The translations under genes and the position numbers were made by a program. The notes under the pieces were generated by a model. The model searched no databases, had not been told where the DNA came from, and saw only the letters and a program-made list of their open reading frames with translations. Below are positions 39,333 through 48,800 of a stretch of DNA of 64,000 nucleotides, piece by piece. Source of the DNA: Tritrichomonas musculus (lineage: Eukaryota > Parabasalia > Tritrichomonadida > Tritrichomonadidae); assembly GCA_039105265.1 (NCBI GenBank), contig JAPFFF010000031.1, positions 248,001-312,000 of the forward strand. Direction: 5' to 3'. The stretch's first letter is position 1; each line of letters begins with the position of its first letter.

Positions 39333-39888
39333 TGAAAATAAGTAATGTTGTTATATTAATTAATACTCTGTTATAGTTTTATAAAGTTATTTAAATTTTT
39401 ATTTTCATGTATTTTTTTTTTTTTTAGGATTTAAGAATACTCAATAATTTTGGGCTAATACGAAACAATGAAATTATCCTTATGTACAATGTTTATTTCA
39501 AATATGTGATGAATCAAAAATATTTCAGATATTATCAATTAGACTTTCAAAGGAATGCGTTCAGAGACTTCATCATATTTAGGGATACTAATGAAGTAGT
39601 TTATTATACATATTTATAAGATTAAAATTCAACCAAATCTAAGAAGATCCCATTAAAAAATGGCTCATTACACTCATTTTGATGAGCATTCAATAACATA
39701 AAAACGGTTTCTTTCCACATCTGATGTGATACCGAACATTTTGTATTCAATTTTTAAATTTTGAATAAATATTGTCAATTATAAGGACATTTATACTCTG
39801 AAAATAAAATAAAAATTTGAGAAATTTTAAAAGAAAATCATATGATAAAAATTTATCATATTCACATCATTAAATAATAAGTTTAAGA
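39333..39888. other. Spacer between the two Hsp70-like genes
   Basis: An AT-rich spacer whose last about 160 bp (from 39726) are the near-identical copy of the first gene's promoter region. No other gene is seen. Confidence 0.6.
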
Positions 39889-41820
39889 ATGTTTTTATTA
39901 AATATACTTATTAATATCGCATCAAGTACTATTATTGGTATAGATTTAGGAAGTGATACTATTAAAGTAGCAGTTGGTTCACGTACGAAACCAGTCCACT
40001 TAGTCAAAAACTTATATTCGAACCAATGTACACCAAATATTTTCGCATATCGAGATGTAAATAACTGGGCGTTTGGAGAAGGAGCTATTGACTTATGTCG
40101 AGTTTATCCAGAGTCGTGTGTTCGACAAATTCCTTTAGACAACAAATATTATTTCCAAGGTAAATCAATAAAAGGATATCAAATGATGGCATTAGCATTA
40201 ACACAAATCGTTGAGAATGTTAAAACCACGGAAAACATTTACGACGAAGTCAAAGTTGTTATAGCCATTCCTCCGTCGATGACTAATCGTGAGAAAAGTT
40301 ATTTATATTGTGCGATTACTATCGCCGGTATTAATTGTGTTCAATTTGTTACTACGACTTATGCCCCGATTGAGCTATATGTGAACGAACGAAAATATGA
40401 ATCCAATTATTATAATACTGCCACATTTGTTGATATTGGACATCAAGGAGTTCGAATTTCAGGTTTTGAATATACCGAATCTAAAATTGTTCAAAAGTTT
40501 GGAGAATACAACGACAACGCAGGTGGTAAAACCATTGATGAGAATCTAATTAAATTAATTATTAATAAATACAAATTTTATCTCTCTAATGAAGAACAAA
40601 CTAAATTACTCACTGAAGTTCGTAAAGCACGAGAACAATTAACACTTTACTCTAGAATATCATTTGATTTCCACAATACGAAAATCACATTAACACGAAA
40701 GGATATTGAAGACAGTTGTTATGAAATCAAAGAATCACTCAAAACTATGATTAATTCATTGAAAACAAATTATTCGAGCCTTTTACTCTCAGGTTCGATT
40801 CAATTACTTGGAGGATGTTCTCGAATTCCATGTTTACAAGAATATCTTCGTCAACTTCTTCCAAACATTCGTCAACTTCGAACCATGGATTGTAATTCAG
40901 CAGTTTGTATGGGTTCATGTTATCTTATTACAGCAGAAATTCCATCACAAATTCAATTACATGATTCATTGGTCACATCAGAAATTATTTTAAAGGCAGA
41001 CGGAAAAGTTTACAAAATTTTCAAATGTTCAAACACAGAAAGCTTTAATCCAATTATTCGTTTTAATAATGTTGATCCAAACAAATTATTCCGAATTGTT
41101 GACAATGATCAAGATTTCACAACGTTTTCGATTGTTTTACCTGACAATCAATACCACTCTAATATTTACTCTAATATAGTTGATATTGCATTTTCATTAA
41201 ATTATTTCTTGATGCCAGTTCCAGATCAGCAATTTCTTATTCAAAATAATCAGCAAATTCCTCTTAAAATAGATTACAAAAAAATTGGATGGGAAATTGA
41301 TTCTAATGAACTAGAAAGTTCTAAAGTACTTATTAAATCAATGGCAAGTGAAATTAATCAAAGACTGAATATTGACAGGCCAATTCAAGAAATTGAAGAA
41401 TATGAAAGACTAATTCAAGATCAATTGAAAAAGTATGGTCTTTTAGATTGGAGAGTTTCAGCATTTGCTGGCATTTGTCGTTTCATTGATTCCAAATCAT
41501 TTGATGTAAAAAACGATCCTGAAAAAATCAAATTACTTCTTAACGATTTTAAATTACTCATTAAGTTGATTCTGAATATAGATGTTGATACCAGTAATAG
41601 TTCAGATGATATAATTAAAAAAGCTAAAAAAATTAAAGCAATTGATGAACTCCGCTCTCTTATTGAGGCATGTAAAACTCTTCATGCCAAATATGATGAT
41701 ATTGAACAATGGTTAAAAATAAATATTTTAACAGCATCTATTGAAGAAATTGAAGAACAAATTAAAATCCTACAAGAAAGAGGTAATCAAGCTCAAGCAT
41801 TTTATTACGGTAATTTGTAA
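39889..41820 (+). CDS. Hsp70/Grp170-like chaperone with signal peptide, copy 2
   Basis: 643 residues, with the same start, signal peptide and nucleotide-binding domain as copy 1. The only visible protein differences before about residue 355 are V/A near residue 11 and a short patch (KTNYSS against KASNPN) near 290. From SLVTSEIILKADG onward the substrate-binding and helical regions differ at many positions, although length and motifs are kept. The stop TAA is followed by AAA, giving a UAAA that can act as a trichomonad polyadenylation signal. The diverged C-terminal half suggests different clients or partners, while the ATPase half is kept alike by conversion. Confidence 0.85.
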   Translation: MFLLNILINIASSTIIGIDLGSDTIKVAVGSRTKPVHLVKNLYSNQCTPNIFAYRDVNNWAFGEGAIDLCRVYPESCVRQIPLDNKYYFQGKSIKGYQMMALALTQIVENVKTTENIYDEVKVVIAIPPSMTNREKSYLYCAITIAGINCVQFVTTTYAPIELYVNERKYESNYYNTATFVDIGHQGVRISGFEYTESKIVQKFGEYNDNAGGKTIDENLIKLIINKYKFYLSNEEQTKLLTEVRKAREQLTLYSRISFDFHNTKITLTRKDIEDSCYEIKESLKTMINSLKTNYSSLLLSGSIQLLGGCSRIPCLQEYLRQLLPNIRQLRTMDCNSAVCMGSCYLITAEIPSQIQLHDSLVTSEIILKADGKVYKIFKCSNTESFNPIIRFNNVDPNKLFRIVDNDQDFTTFSIVLPDNQYHSNIYSNIVDIAFSLNYFLMPVPDQQFLIQNNQQIPLKIDYKKIGWEIDSNELESSKVLIKSMASEINQRLNIDRPIQEIEEYERLIQDQLKKYGLLDWRVSAFAGICRFIDSKSFDVKNDPEKIKLLLNDFKLLIKLILNIDVDTSNSSDDIIKKAKKIKAIDELRSLIEACKTLHAKYDDIEQWLKINILTASIEEIEEQIKILQERGNQAQAFYYGNL

Positions 41821-41982
41821 AAAATAATAGATTAACTATATATTCTAATTTATAATTTGTTTTTCTTTTATGAGTTTATTTGAAATCAAATAATCAAAAA
41901 CATTTAATGAGGAAAGATAAAAAATCAAGAGGAAATAATATAAATTCATATTAAATATTAAAATCTACTTCTATTTATCAGC

Positions 41983-42055
41983 GGGACTTTAGCTCACCTG
42001 GGAGAGCGTACGACTGAAGATCGTAAGGTACGTGGTTCGAGTCCGCGAAGTCCCA
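41983..42055 (+). tRNA. tRNA-Phe (GAA)
   Basis: 73 nt with a full cloverleaf. Acceptor GGGACTT/AAGTCCC, D-stem GCTC/GAGC, anticodon stem TACGA/TCGTA with loop CTGAAGA (anticodon GAA at 42016-42018), T-stem CGTGG/CCGCG with loop TTCGAGT, and discriminator A. No intron. It is followed three bases later by a T-run. A LINE remnant is inserted directly downstream, but the tRNA itself is complete. Confidence 0.97.
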
Positions 42056-42056
42056 A
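42040..42056 (+). repeat. 17-bp duplication of the tRNA-Phe 3' end, left copy
   Basis: AGTCCGCGAAGTCCCAA, covering T-loop position 58 to the base after the discriminator, is repeated exactly at 43951-43967 on the far side of LINE C. It is read as the target-site duplication made when LINE C inserted. Confidence 0.88.
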
Positions 42057-42058
42057 AC

Positions 42059-42066
42059 TTTTTTTT
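42059..42066 (+). terminator. Pol III T-run after tRNA-Phe
   Basis: Eight T's start three bases after the discriminator base, as in Pol III termination. Because the 17-bp duplication ends at 42056, this T-run belongs either to the inserted element or to a longer, mutated duplication; the right copy is also followed by a T-run (43970-43982). Confidence 0.75.
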
Positions 42067-42255
42067 AGGGTAGTCGGGTAAGTCACTGCCAAATAAATGT
42101 TATTCACCAGATGTTGATCTCATTTTTTTTTTTTTTTTTTTTATCCATTTTTCTCAAATTTTTTCTTATTTTCAAATTTTATCCACATAACCAACATTTT
42201 ACCCTAATATAATCCTTAAAAACCTTATACACCCAAATCCCTTTTCAATTTTTAC

Positions 42256-43800
42256 AGCATTAAAAGTTTTTAATTCTGATCATCTTATTACCCAAAAGGT
42301 GTATGCCATTAAAACTTTTTTGATTCCATCATTGGATCTCGTGCTAAGTAATGGTCAGAAGAGAATCAAGCATATTGATAAGCTCGATAGTTTAATAAGT
42401 GCATCTATTAATAAATTTGTCGGCGGTAATGTGCCTCTATCTGTTAAACATGGATCATGGAAAGATAGTGGTTTATCAATCCCATCTTTAAGAGAGAAAT
42501 GCTAAACTTGTAGAGTTAAGTCTCTGTCTCGGCTTATTACGCCCAAAGATTGCGAGATCAGATCTCTTGCAATCTCGGCCATCAAAGGTGAAAAGCATAA
42601 AAGGAATGTCTGCACAGAACCAAATCCTAATCTTCAATCTTTTCTAGAATGGAAAGATGATTCACTAAACAATGAACACTCAGATACCAATTCTATTGTT
42701 CAGCAGGCAAGAGTTTCTTTTAAAGAAATCGGATGTGATGAACTCAACGATCCCGACGCTGAAGACATATATGTATCTGCCACTAATTCCAATTCTCATT
42801 CAATGTTTGAACTGAAGGACATGGTTCTTAACCAATCTATCAAATTCGACAAGAGCAAGAATTTGTCACTTTTCATTACTTCCCAGATACGAGAAATATG
42901 GAAAGAGAGAATACGCAAAAACACATTTCATCTTCATGGTTTCAAACTTTTAACTAATGAGGAAATTAAACTCTGTATGCAATGCATTATTCTAATTCGC
43001 TATAAAAAGTAGAACCAATCTACTTGGGATACCGGAAGTTAATGAGTTGAACAATAACCTCCCTCAAGTCTATTGCCTCAATCATGGCAGATCTTCAATT
43101 CAAAGTCTCAAACATATCCTCAATTGCTGTGTCATAAAATTTAAACTATACACTGAGAGACACAATAGACTTCAATCTATTCTTTTAGAATATGTCCGGA
43201 AGTTGCCAGGAGTTGAAGAAATTTCCTGTGATCACACTATTCATTTTATTGACTTGCCTGATGAACTACGTTTGGTAAGACCTGACATTGTGGCATGGCA
43301 TTATCAAAGTAGGAAATGTTCCATTTTGGAAATCAGTGTTCCTTATTCGCACAATCGGTCGGGTGAAGACTCTCTCAAATCAGATTATGAACACAAAAAA
43401 GAAAAGTATAAACGATTAGTCGAATTTCTAAGGAACAATGGTATCAATGTTCAGTTCTATACTATTGTTGTTTCCTCATTTGGAGCAGTTTTTAAAGATA
43501 TGAGGAATTGCTGATATTAACAGACTCATTTCTACTCGTTCTGTTGGTTAAAATCTAATTAAGATATTGTCTGTTAACGCCTTGTGAGGTTCTTTGAGGA
43601 TTTGGAACCTTATCTCTAAAGAACCTTTACCTGCTTATATATCATCTAACCCCGATGATGAAGAAGCACGTATTGAAGATATTTCAATGTTTCATTATTT
43701 GAAGATGGAGATTTTGATTCGATTGAGCTTCAATTCAATGATGATCACACTCAGATTGTTTCTAATGCTATTTCATCTAATCCTCTATAATTTCCATCTT
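42256..43800 (+). pseudogene. Degenerate LINE C protein: RT thumb and RLE endonuclease region
   Basis: Pieces align with LINE A in order. VYAIKTFLIPSLDLVLSN...KLDSLISASINKFVGG (about 42299-42505) matches the post-RT segment AIKRFVIPKIDY. A middle stretch at 42803-43012 follows. Then SLKHILNCCVIKFKLYTERHN and RLVRPDIVAWHY...SILEISVPYSHN...VVSSFGAVFKD (43047-43514) match the knuckle region and the RLE with its PD and acidic residue. Several frame breaks and stops separate the pieces. The Cys pair of the knuckle is poorly preserved. It is not functional. Confidence 0.85.
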
Positions 43801-43950
43801 GACTCATTCTTATTTCTTTGACCTCATTATTTACTCTGTTGTTCAATTTGATCACACTCATTTTTTATTACACTTATATTTTATTTAACTTTTACGTTAT
43901 TTTAATTCTTAATTTACTCTAATGCATTAAAGTTATTTTAATTAACAGTC

Positions 43951-43967
43951 AGTCCGCGAAGTCCCAA
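43951..43967 (+). repeat. 17-bp duplication of the tRNA-Phe 3' end, right copy
   Basis: AGTCCGCGAAGTCCCAA, identical to 42040-42056. There is no tRNA body around it. It is followed by TA and a long T-run, probably the original terminator of the tRNA gene before insertion. Confidence 0.88.
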
Positions 43968-44341
43968 TATTTTTTTTTTTTTAACGTATTGTGGTGATAT
44001 ATATCTTCCATTGTTCAAACATTTATTTTTAACTTACATCTTCCCTTTTGTACTAAAGTCAGAAATGGAGCTTCTATCTGAAAAGGAAACACTCAATTTT
44101 TCAAAAGAATTACTTTTCTTTTCTTTTTTTCTTACTATTTTGATGGAGGAAGAAGATAAACACTCGCAATATAAGCAAATAGCTAACATTTTTTGTTTTA
44201 TTCATGGAGGGAATATAGAGATTAGAGAAAAAGTTAAGTGATTTATTTTTCAATAAAAAGTGAAATTTCGTCACAGAAAAATTTAAAATTTCGTTACAAA
44301 AAAAAAGAAAAGAAATAACTCATTAAAATAAAAGCAATTAT

Positions 44342-44378
<37 letters not shown>

Positions 44379-44439
44379 CCAAAAATAGATCTAAATAATA
44401 TCAAGATTTATGAAATTATAAATCATTTCCAAAAAAAAT
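43968..44439. other. Spacer with a short ORF and a 28-A tract
   Basis: After the T-run of the old tRNA flank there is a short plus-strand ORF, 44065-44241 (MELLSEKETLNFSKELLF...), with no recognised domain. A run of 28 A's lies at 44346-44373. The ORF plus A-tract could be a retrocopied transcript, but nothing else supports it. Confidence 0.4.
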
Positions 44440-44700
44440 TTAGTGATGGTGTTGCATATTTTCTTCTTGGATAACATCTTCGAGATAATGAAGTTTGTGC
44501 ATAGCGCGCTTATGTGTTCCGAGGCGTTTTTTGAGGAATGAACGAGCAATCTTGTTTTTTCCGAGTTTAATGATATCCATTGCACGACGTTCGTATGGTG
44601 ACCATCCAGCGAGCTCATGAACGACTTCACGAACAAACTTATTGTGCTTTCCTGATGAGCGATGTGTTTTTGTTACGACTTTCTTTTCTGTTGATGACAT
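44440..44700 (-). CDS. RPL36: Ribosomal protein eL36 (60S)
   Basis: 86 residues from MSSTEKKVVTKTHRSSGKHNK. The core KFVREVVHELAGWSPYERRAMDIIKLGKNK followed by ARSFLKKRLGTHKRA is the eL36 signature (PYERRAME, KKR.GTH.RA). The protein is basic, as expected for a cytosolic large-subunit protein, with an unusual His-rich end (MQHHH). An upstream in-frame ATG would add seven residues, but TTTTCA, an initiator-like motif, lies just before ATG 44700, so the shorter form is preferred. It is divergent to the NSRP1-like gene. Confidence 0.93.
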   Translation of the reverse strand: MSSTEKKVVTKTHRSSGKHNKFVREVVHELAGWSPYERRAMDIIKLGKNKIARSFLKKRLGTHKRAMHKLHYLEDVIQEENMQHHH

Positions 44701-45024
44701 AGGTTGAAAAGGTTGGACCAAACCGAAATTCTAATATAAACTATAGAAAAATTGGAAAATTTTAATAAAATTTTGGATCAATTTTTTTCAATATATTCAA
44801 TGAATTCTATCAATTTTTTTTCTAATTTTAATTAGATGTATCCTATAAATAAATTAAAAATCAATGATTATTTTTATTTCATCTGAATGTTTACACTAAA
44901 AAAAAGAGTAACAATTACAACATATTGGACAATTATAAAATGAAGAATGAAATTTCGTATTCACGTTAAAAATGACCGTTTGAAAAAGGTGAAGTTTTAT
45001 TTTCAAAATGCACATTTAAAATAA
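44701..45024. promoter_or_regulatory. Divergent promoter spacer of eL36 and the NSRP1-like gene
   Basis: AT-rich. TTTTCAACCT sits directly before the eL36 ATG on the minus strand. TTTTCAAAATG (A at 45005) precedes the NSRP1-like gene and is followed by a three-codon upstream ORF (ATG 45008 to TAA). Confidence 0.4.
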
Positions 45025-45567
45025 ATGCCCCCCAAAGTCGCTAGCATTTTTGGAGGAGGAAGTAGAGCCAAAAAACTAGAAATAAAGAAAGTTTCAGAAA
45101 CAAATGAAGAAATGATCAATTTGGATTCTGAATTAACCCAAAGTGAGAAACAATATGAAGAAATACTTTCATCTCGAATTAAAATTGAAGATAAAAAAAA
45201 ACCTAAGTATATTTTTGCGGCTCTTGAAAAGGCTGACGAGCGTAAAGCTTTTGCTGACGAGATGAAAAACCTCAACCTAGAAAGAGAAATAAAAAAACTA
45301 GAAGAGAAAAATGGCCCATTTATTAGATTTTTTACTGATCGCGATGAAGAACCTGTAGAGGTTCCTGAGGAAGAGATTTTATATAATGAGAAACTAGAAA
45401 CAGGAGAAATAGAAAAAATAGAACCTGAACAAATTGATTTTGAAGGTATGAAACGAAGATATATGGAGAGACTTGAAACAAGTGATATTTTAAAATTAAA
45501 AGCAAGCTCCAAAAAATTAAAAATCATATATAACTTTGGACAAATGATGAATTCTAAAGATGAATGA
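45025..45567 (+). CDS. NSRP1-like protein (DUF2040 coiled-coil domain)
   Basis: 180 residues from MPPKVASIFGGGSRAKKLEI. The central part KKPKYIFAALEKADERKAFADEMK followed by LEREIKKLEEKNGPFIRFFTDRDEEPVE matches the pattern of the nuclear speckle splicing regulator NSRP1/CCDC55 (KPKYI..LL.A.E.RK......KKIQRERE...GEF.DKE.FVT). The human protein regulates alternative splicing, while trichomonads have few introns, so the local role may be in other RNA processing. Assignment is by recalled motif. It is much shorter than the animal protein. Confidence 0.65.
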   Translation: MPPKVASIFGGGSRAKKLEIKKVSETNEEMINLDSELTQSEKQYEEILSSRIKIEDKKKPKYIFAALEKADERKAFADEMKNLNLEREIKKLEEKNGPFIRFFTDRDEEPVEVPEEEILYNEKLETGEIEKIEPEQIDFEGMKRRYMERLETSDILKLKASSKKLKIIYNFGQMMNSKDE

Positions 45568-45894
45568 TTCTTTTCCCAAAAAATTTTCAAATTCATGTGC
45601 ATTTACTATATTCGAATAATTTTCAATACATTTTTCTACTTCTTTTTTTACTCGGTACATATACTTATTTTTATTACAGTACAACGAATAATTAATAATA
45701 TATTTGCTATAACAAACAAGCAAATTTATAGATTTTTGTTTTTGATATGAATATTTGCAAAAAAAGCATAAGATTAATGTTTTTAAATTTAATTTGTATT
45801 AAAGAAAATAATAAAAACGTAGAATTATTTTTAAATTTTTTTATCTAATAATAATTTATAAAAAACAAAACAAATCATTTTAACGCAATACGCT
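45568..45894. other. Spacer between convergent genes
   Basis: AT-rich; no gene, RNA or repeat is seen. Confidence 0.6.
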
Positions 45895-48800
45895 TTAAAT
45901 ACTTCCTCCATCTTTTTCAACTGGCGATTTTTCAACTGATTCATCATAATCTAGGCTGTCAACTTGATTTGATCCAGCATATGTAAAGAGAATATTTTCT
46001 TGTGTCATCACTTGAGTACCAAATCCAAACTTATTGTCAAATATATCATTTTCCTCACTCATTTCTTTTTCTTTTTCAGCCTCATTTTTCAATTTTTCTT
46101 CCAATTCTTTCTTCTTTTTCTTTTTAATGACCACTATGATAATTATCACAACTATGATAATAACGAGAACTGCCACCCCTAAAGTTATACCAAGTATAAT
46201 GAATTTATTGTTTGAATCTCTACCTCGAGGAAGGGGAGTTGAATCAAAAACCTGTTCAATTAATTGATCAATAATAGGAGGATAAACACATTCCAAGCTA
46301 TTTACTTGATTTTGACTCACCAGAATATTATTTTGAGAAATTTCGTTTATATTACCATTAAGACCAATTTGTTCACCTTCAAATGAATAAATAGATTCTG
46401 AGTCAAAACAGGAGTTACTAATATTTATCTTTCCGCTTCCATCTCCACTAATGAAAATAGGTATATACTTATCATCTTCATCTACTCTAGATTCGGGATT
46501 AATATCTGGAAATTCTTCTCTTGCTGCTGCTGATGGAGTTGCAAAAGGAGAATGACGAATCGTGCCATTTGATAGATAAAAATGAGTGAATGAAGAATTG
46601 TAAACGTTAATTTTAGAGTTAGAATTTGAATTACGAAGTACAACTATACTTTTAGAAGGATTGATGACTGAAAAAATACTGTCATATATATCAATTGCTA
46701 ATTCAGAATTCTGATTATCAATTGAAAATGCTGCTTGAACGTTTGTCTGTTGATTTTTAAAAACTGATTTAATAAAACGAGTATAATTGATAAATATATT
46801 TGAATATGCAAAAACAGTCAATGAATCTGTTGGTATCAATGAATCCGATGGAACCATTCTTGAAACGGAGTTATTAATAAATTGTGAAGAATCAAGTGTA
46901 AATTTATTGTAATTTTTCACATAAATGGCAGCTCCATCAACTTCAGCTCGATTTAAAATAAACGTACAATTATTAATTAGCAATAAACATCTGGAATTAG
47001 TTTCGATATAAACAGCTCCTCCTTTTCCATTAGCAAAATTCTCTAAAAACATGCAATTATTAAACGACAAAGACGTTAAAGTAACATCATTATTACTTAC
47101 ATAATATAAGGCTCCTCCTGATAAATAATTGTTATCGTCCTCATTATTTTCAACGTTTTGACCATTCGTTGCTTCATTTGATATAAACGTACAGTCATTA
47201 AATCCTAGTTTAACAGATTGATCTTTCTTTACTGCTAAAACATTTAGTCCAATTCCACCAGCAAATCCAGATGTCAATTCTTTTGGTTGAAGATACTTAT
47301 TACGCTCGAATATGAATTCATCAAAAACAAAATTCATTAAAGACTCATCAGAGTCAATTTTGATTTCAATAATTGGCGATTTATTAGGATCTTCATCAAA
47401 ATTGATACAATTACAAATTGTATTATTTTTGATCGTACTTTTGCTATTTTTCATTGTTAAAAACAACGCATGCTTAACTGATGAGAAATTGCATTCAGCT
47501 ATTAAAAGTGAAAAGATTCCTTGAATTTCATTTGCTGGCTGGAAAAAGAATCCATAATTACAATTCTTAATCGAAGCATTAAACAATTTAACTTGCTCAT
47601 TAATTGGTGAACTTTGAATAATATAAATTCCGCCTGAGTTAGATGAAAAATTTTCAACTATAAATAATTTTGTACAATAACAATAAACCGTATAATCAAC
47701 ATTATTATCTTGTTCATTATTTATGTAAAAAACGTTCAACATTATGAACGACGAGTTTGTTTTCGCATAAATTGAACAAAGATTATCAACAATTCTGCTA
47801 GATTCGAATGTACAATTTGAGATTAAAATGTCATTTTGAGTATCATTAATACAAATTGAATTTTTTTGATAATCAATGAATGTACACTCATCAATTGTTA
47901 CACTATCCTCTGCATCTGTAACATACAAAGTATATCCTTGATTATTTGCAAAATAATTTTTGGAGATTAAAATAGAACCAACCGAACTATAAACATACAA
48001 TGAATATTCATTATTATTAGAAAATGAACATTCTGAGACGATGACATTCGTTTCGCAATTAATTATTTGAAACGTGTAAGCTTGATTATTATTGAACGAA
48101 CAATTATGCACAGAAAAAGTTGAATTACAATCAGCAACTTGCAATGATTTCTCTAAGTTACTTTCAAATGTACAATTATTGATTGAAAAATTTGAATTAC
48201 TATTCAAAACCAAAAGTGAACATTCACTATTATTTGAAAAAGTTGTTTTATCAATTGAGAACTCTTTTTCAAAATTTTCAATTAATAATGAAGTTTTCTG
48301 ATTCTTAATAAATGTGCAATTATAAACCAATACTTCTTCCATACAATTGTCTATAAAAAGTGAGTTTTCTTGATTACTTATAAAAGAACAGTCTAAAAAG
48401 AACAATTCCTTTGAGCAATTGCAAATATAAATAGAGCAATCTTTGTTGCTTAAAAAAGAGCAATTTTTCAATGAAAATGGCCTCGATGATAAATCATTAT
48501 CCAATGATATAAAATGCAGATAAATAGTTGAGTTATTTCCAGTTTCTAGCAATTCAATTGACTCATTGAATTCCGATTCAAAAACACAATTTTCAATTGA
48601 TGCATTCTTAACATCCAAATACAAAGAGCTGCCTTGAAGCTTCCCGCACGAATTATCTTTAAAGTAGCAATTCAAAAAGTTCAAAAAAGTTGTTCCTTTT
48701 GAATTTTCTTTAGATTCAAAAAACGCAAAAGCGCCACCAAAAGTTTCCGCCTTATTAGATATGAATGAACAACCAATGAAATCAAGATAAACTTCTTTAT

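Larger units (their letters stand above)
42057..43950 (+). mobile_element. LINE family C remnant inserted at the 3' end of tRNA-Phe
   Basis: It has the same orientation as the tRNA and is bounded by the 17-bp duplication. It starts with ACTTTTTTTTAGGG, then about 190 bp of AT-rich sequence with a 20-T run, then decayed coding sequence from the RT thumb to the RLE, and a 3' tail TTACTCTAATGCATTAA...TTTTAATTAAC. That tail resembles the LINE A end (TTACTCTAATGATTAATAAAC). Most of the 5' coding region is missing, so the copy is 5'-truncated or internally deleted. It is AT-rich and old compared with LINE A. Confidence 0.85.
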
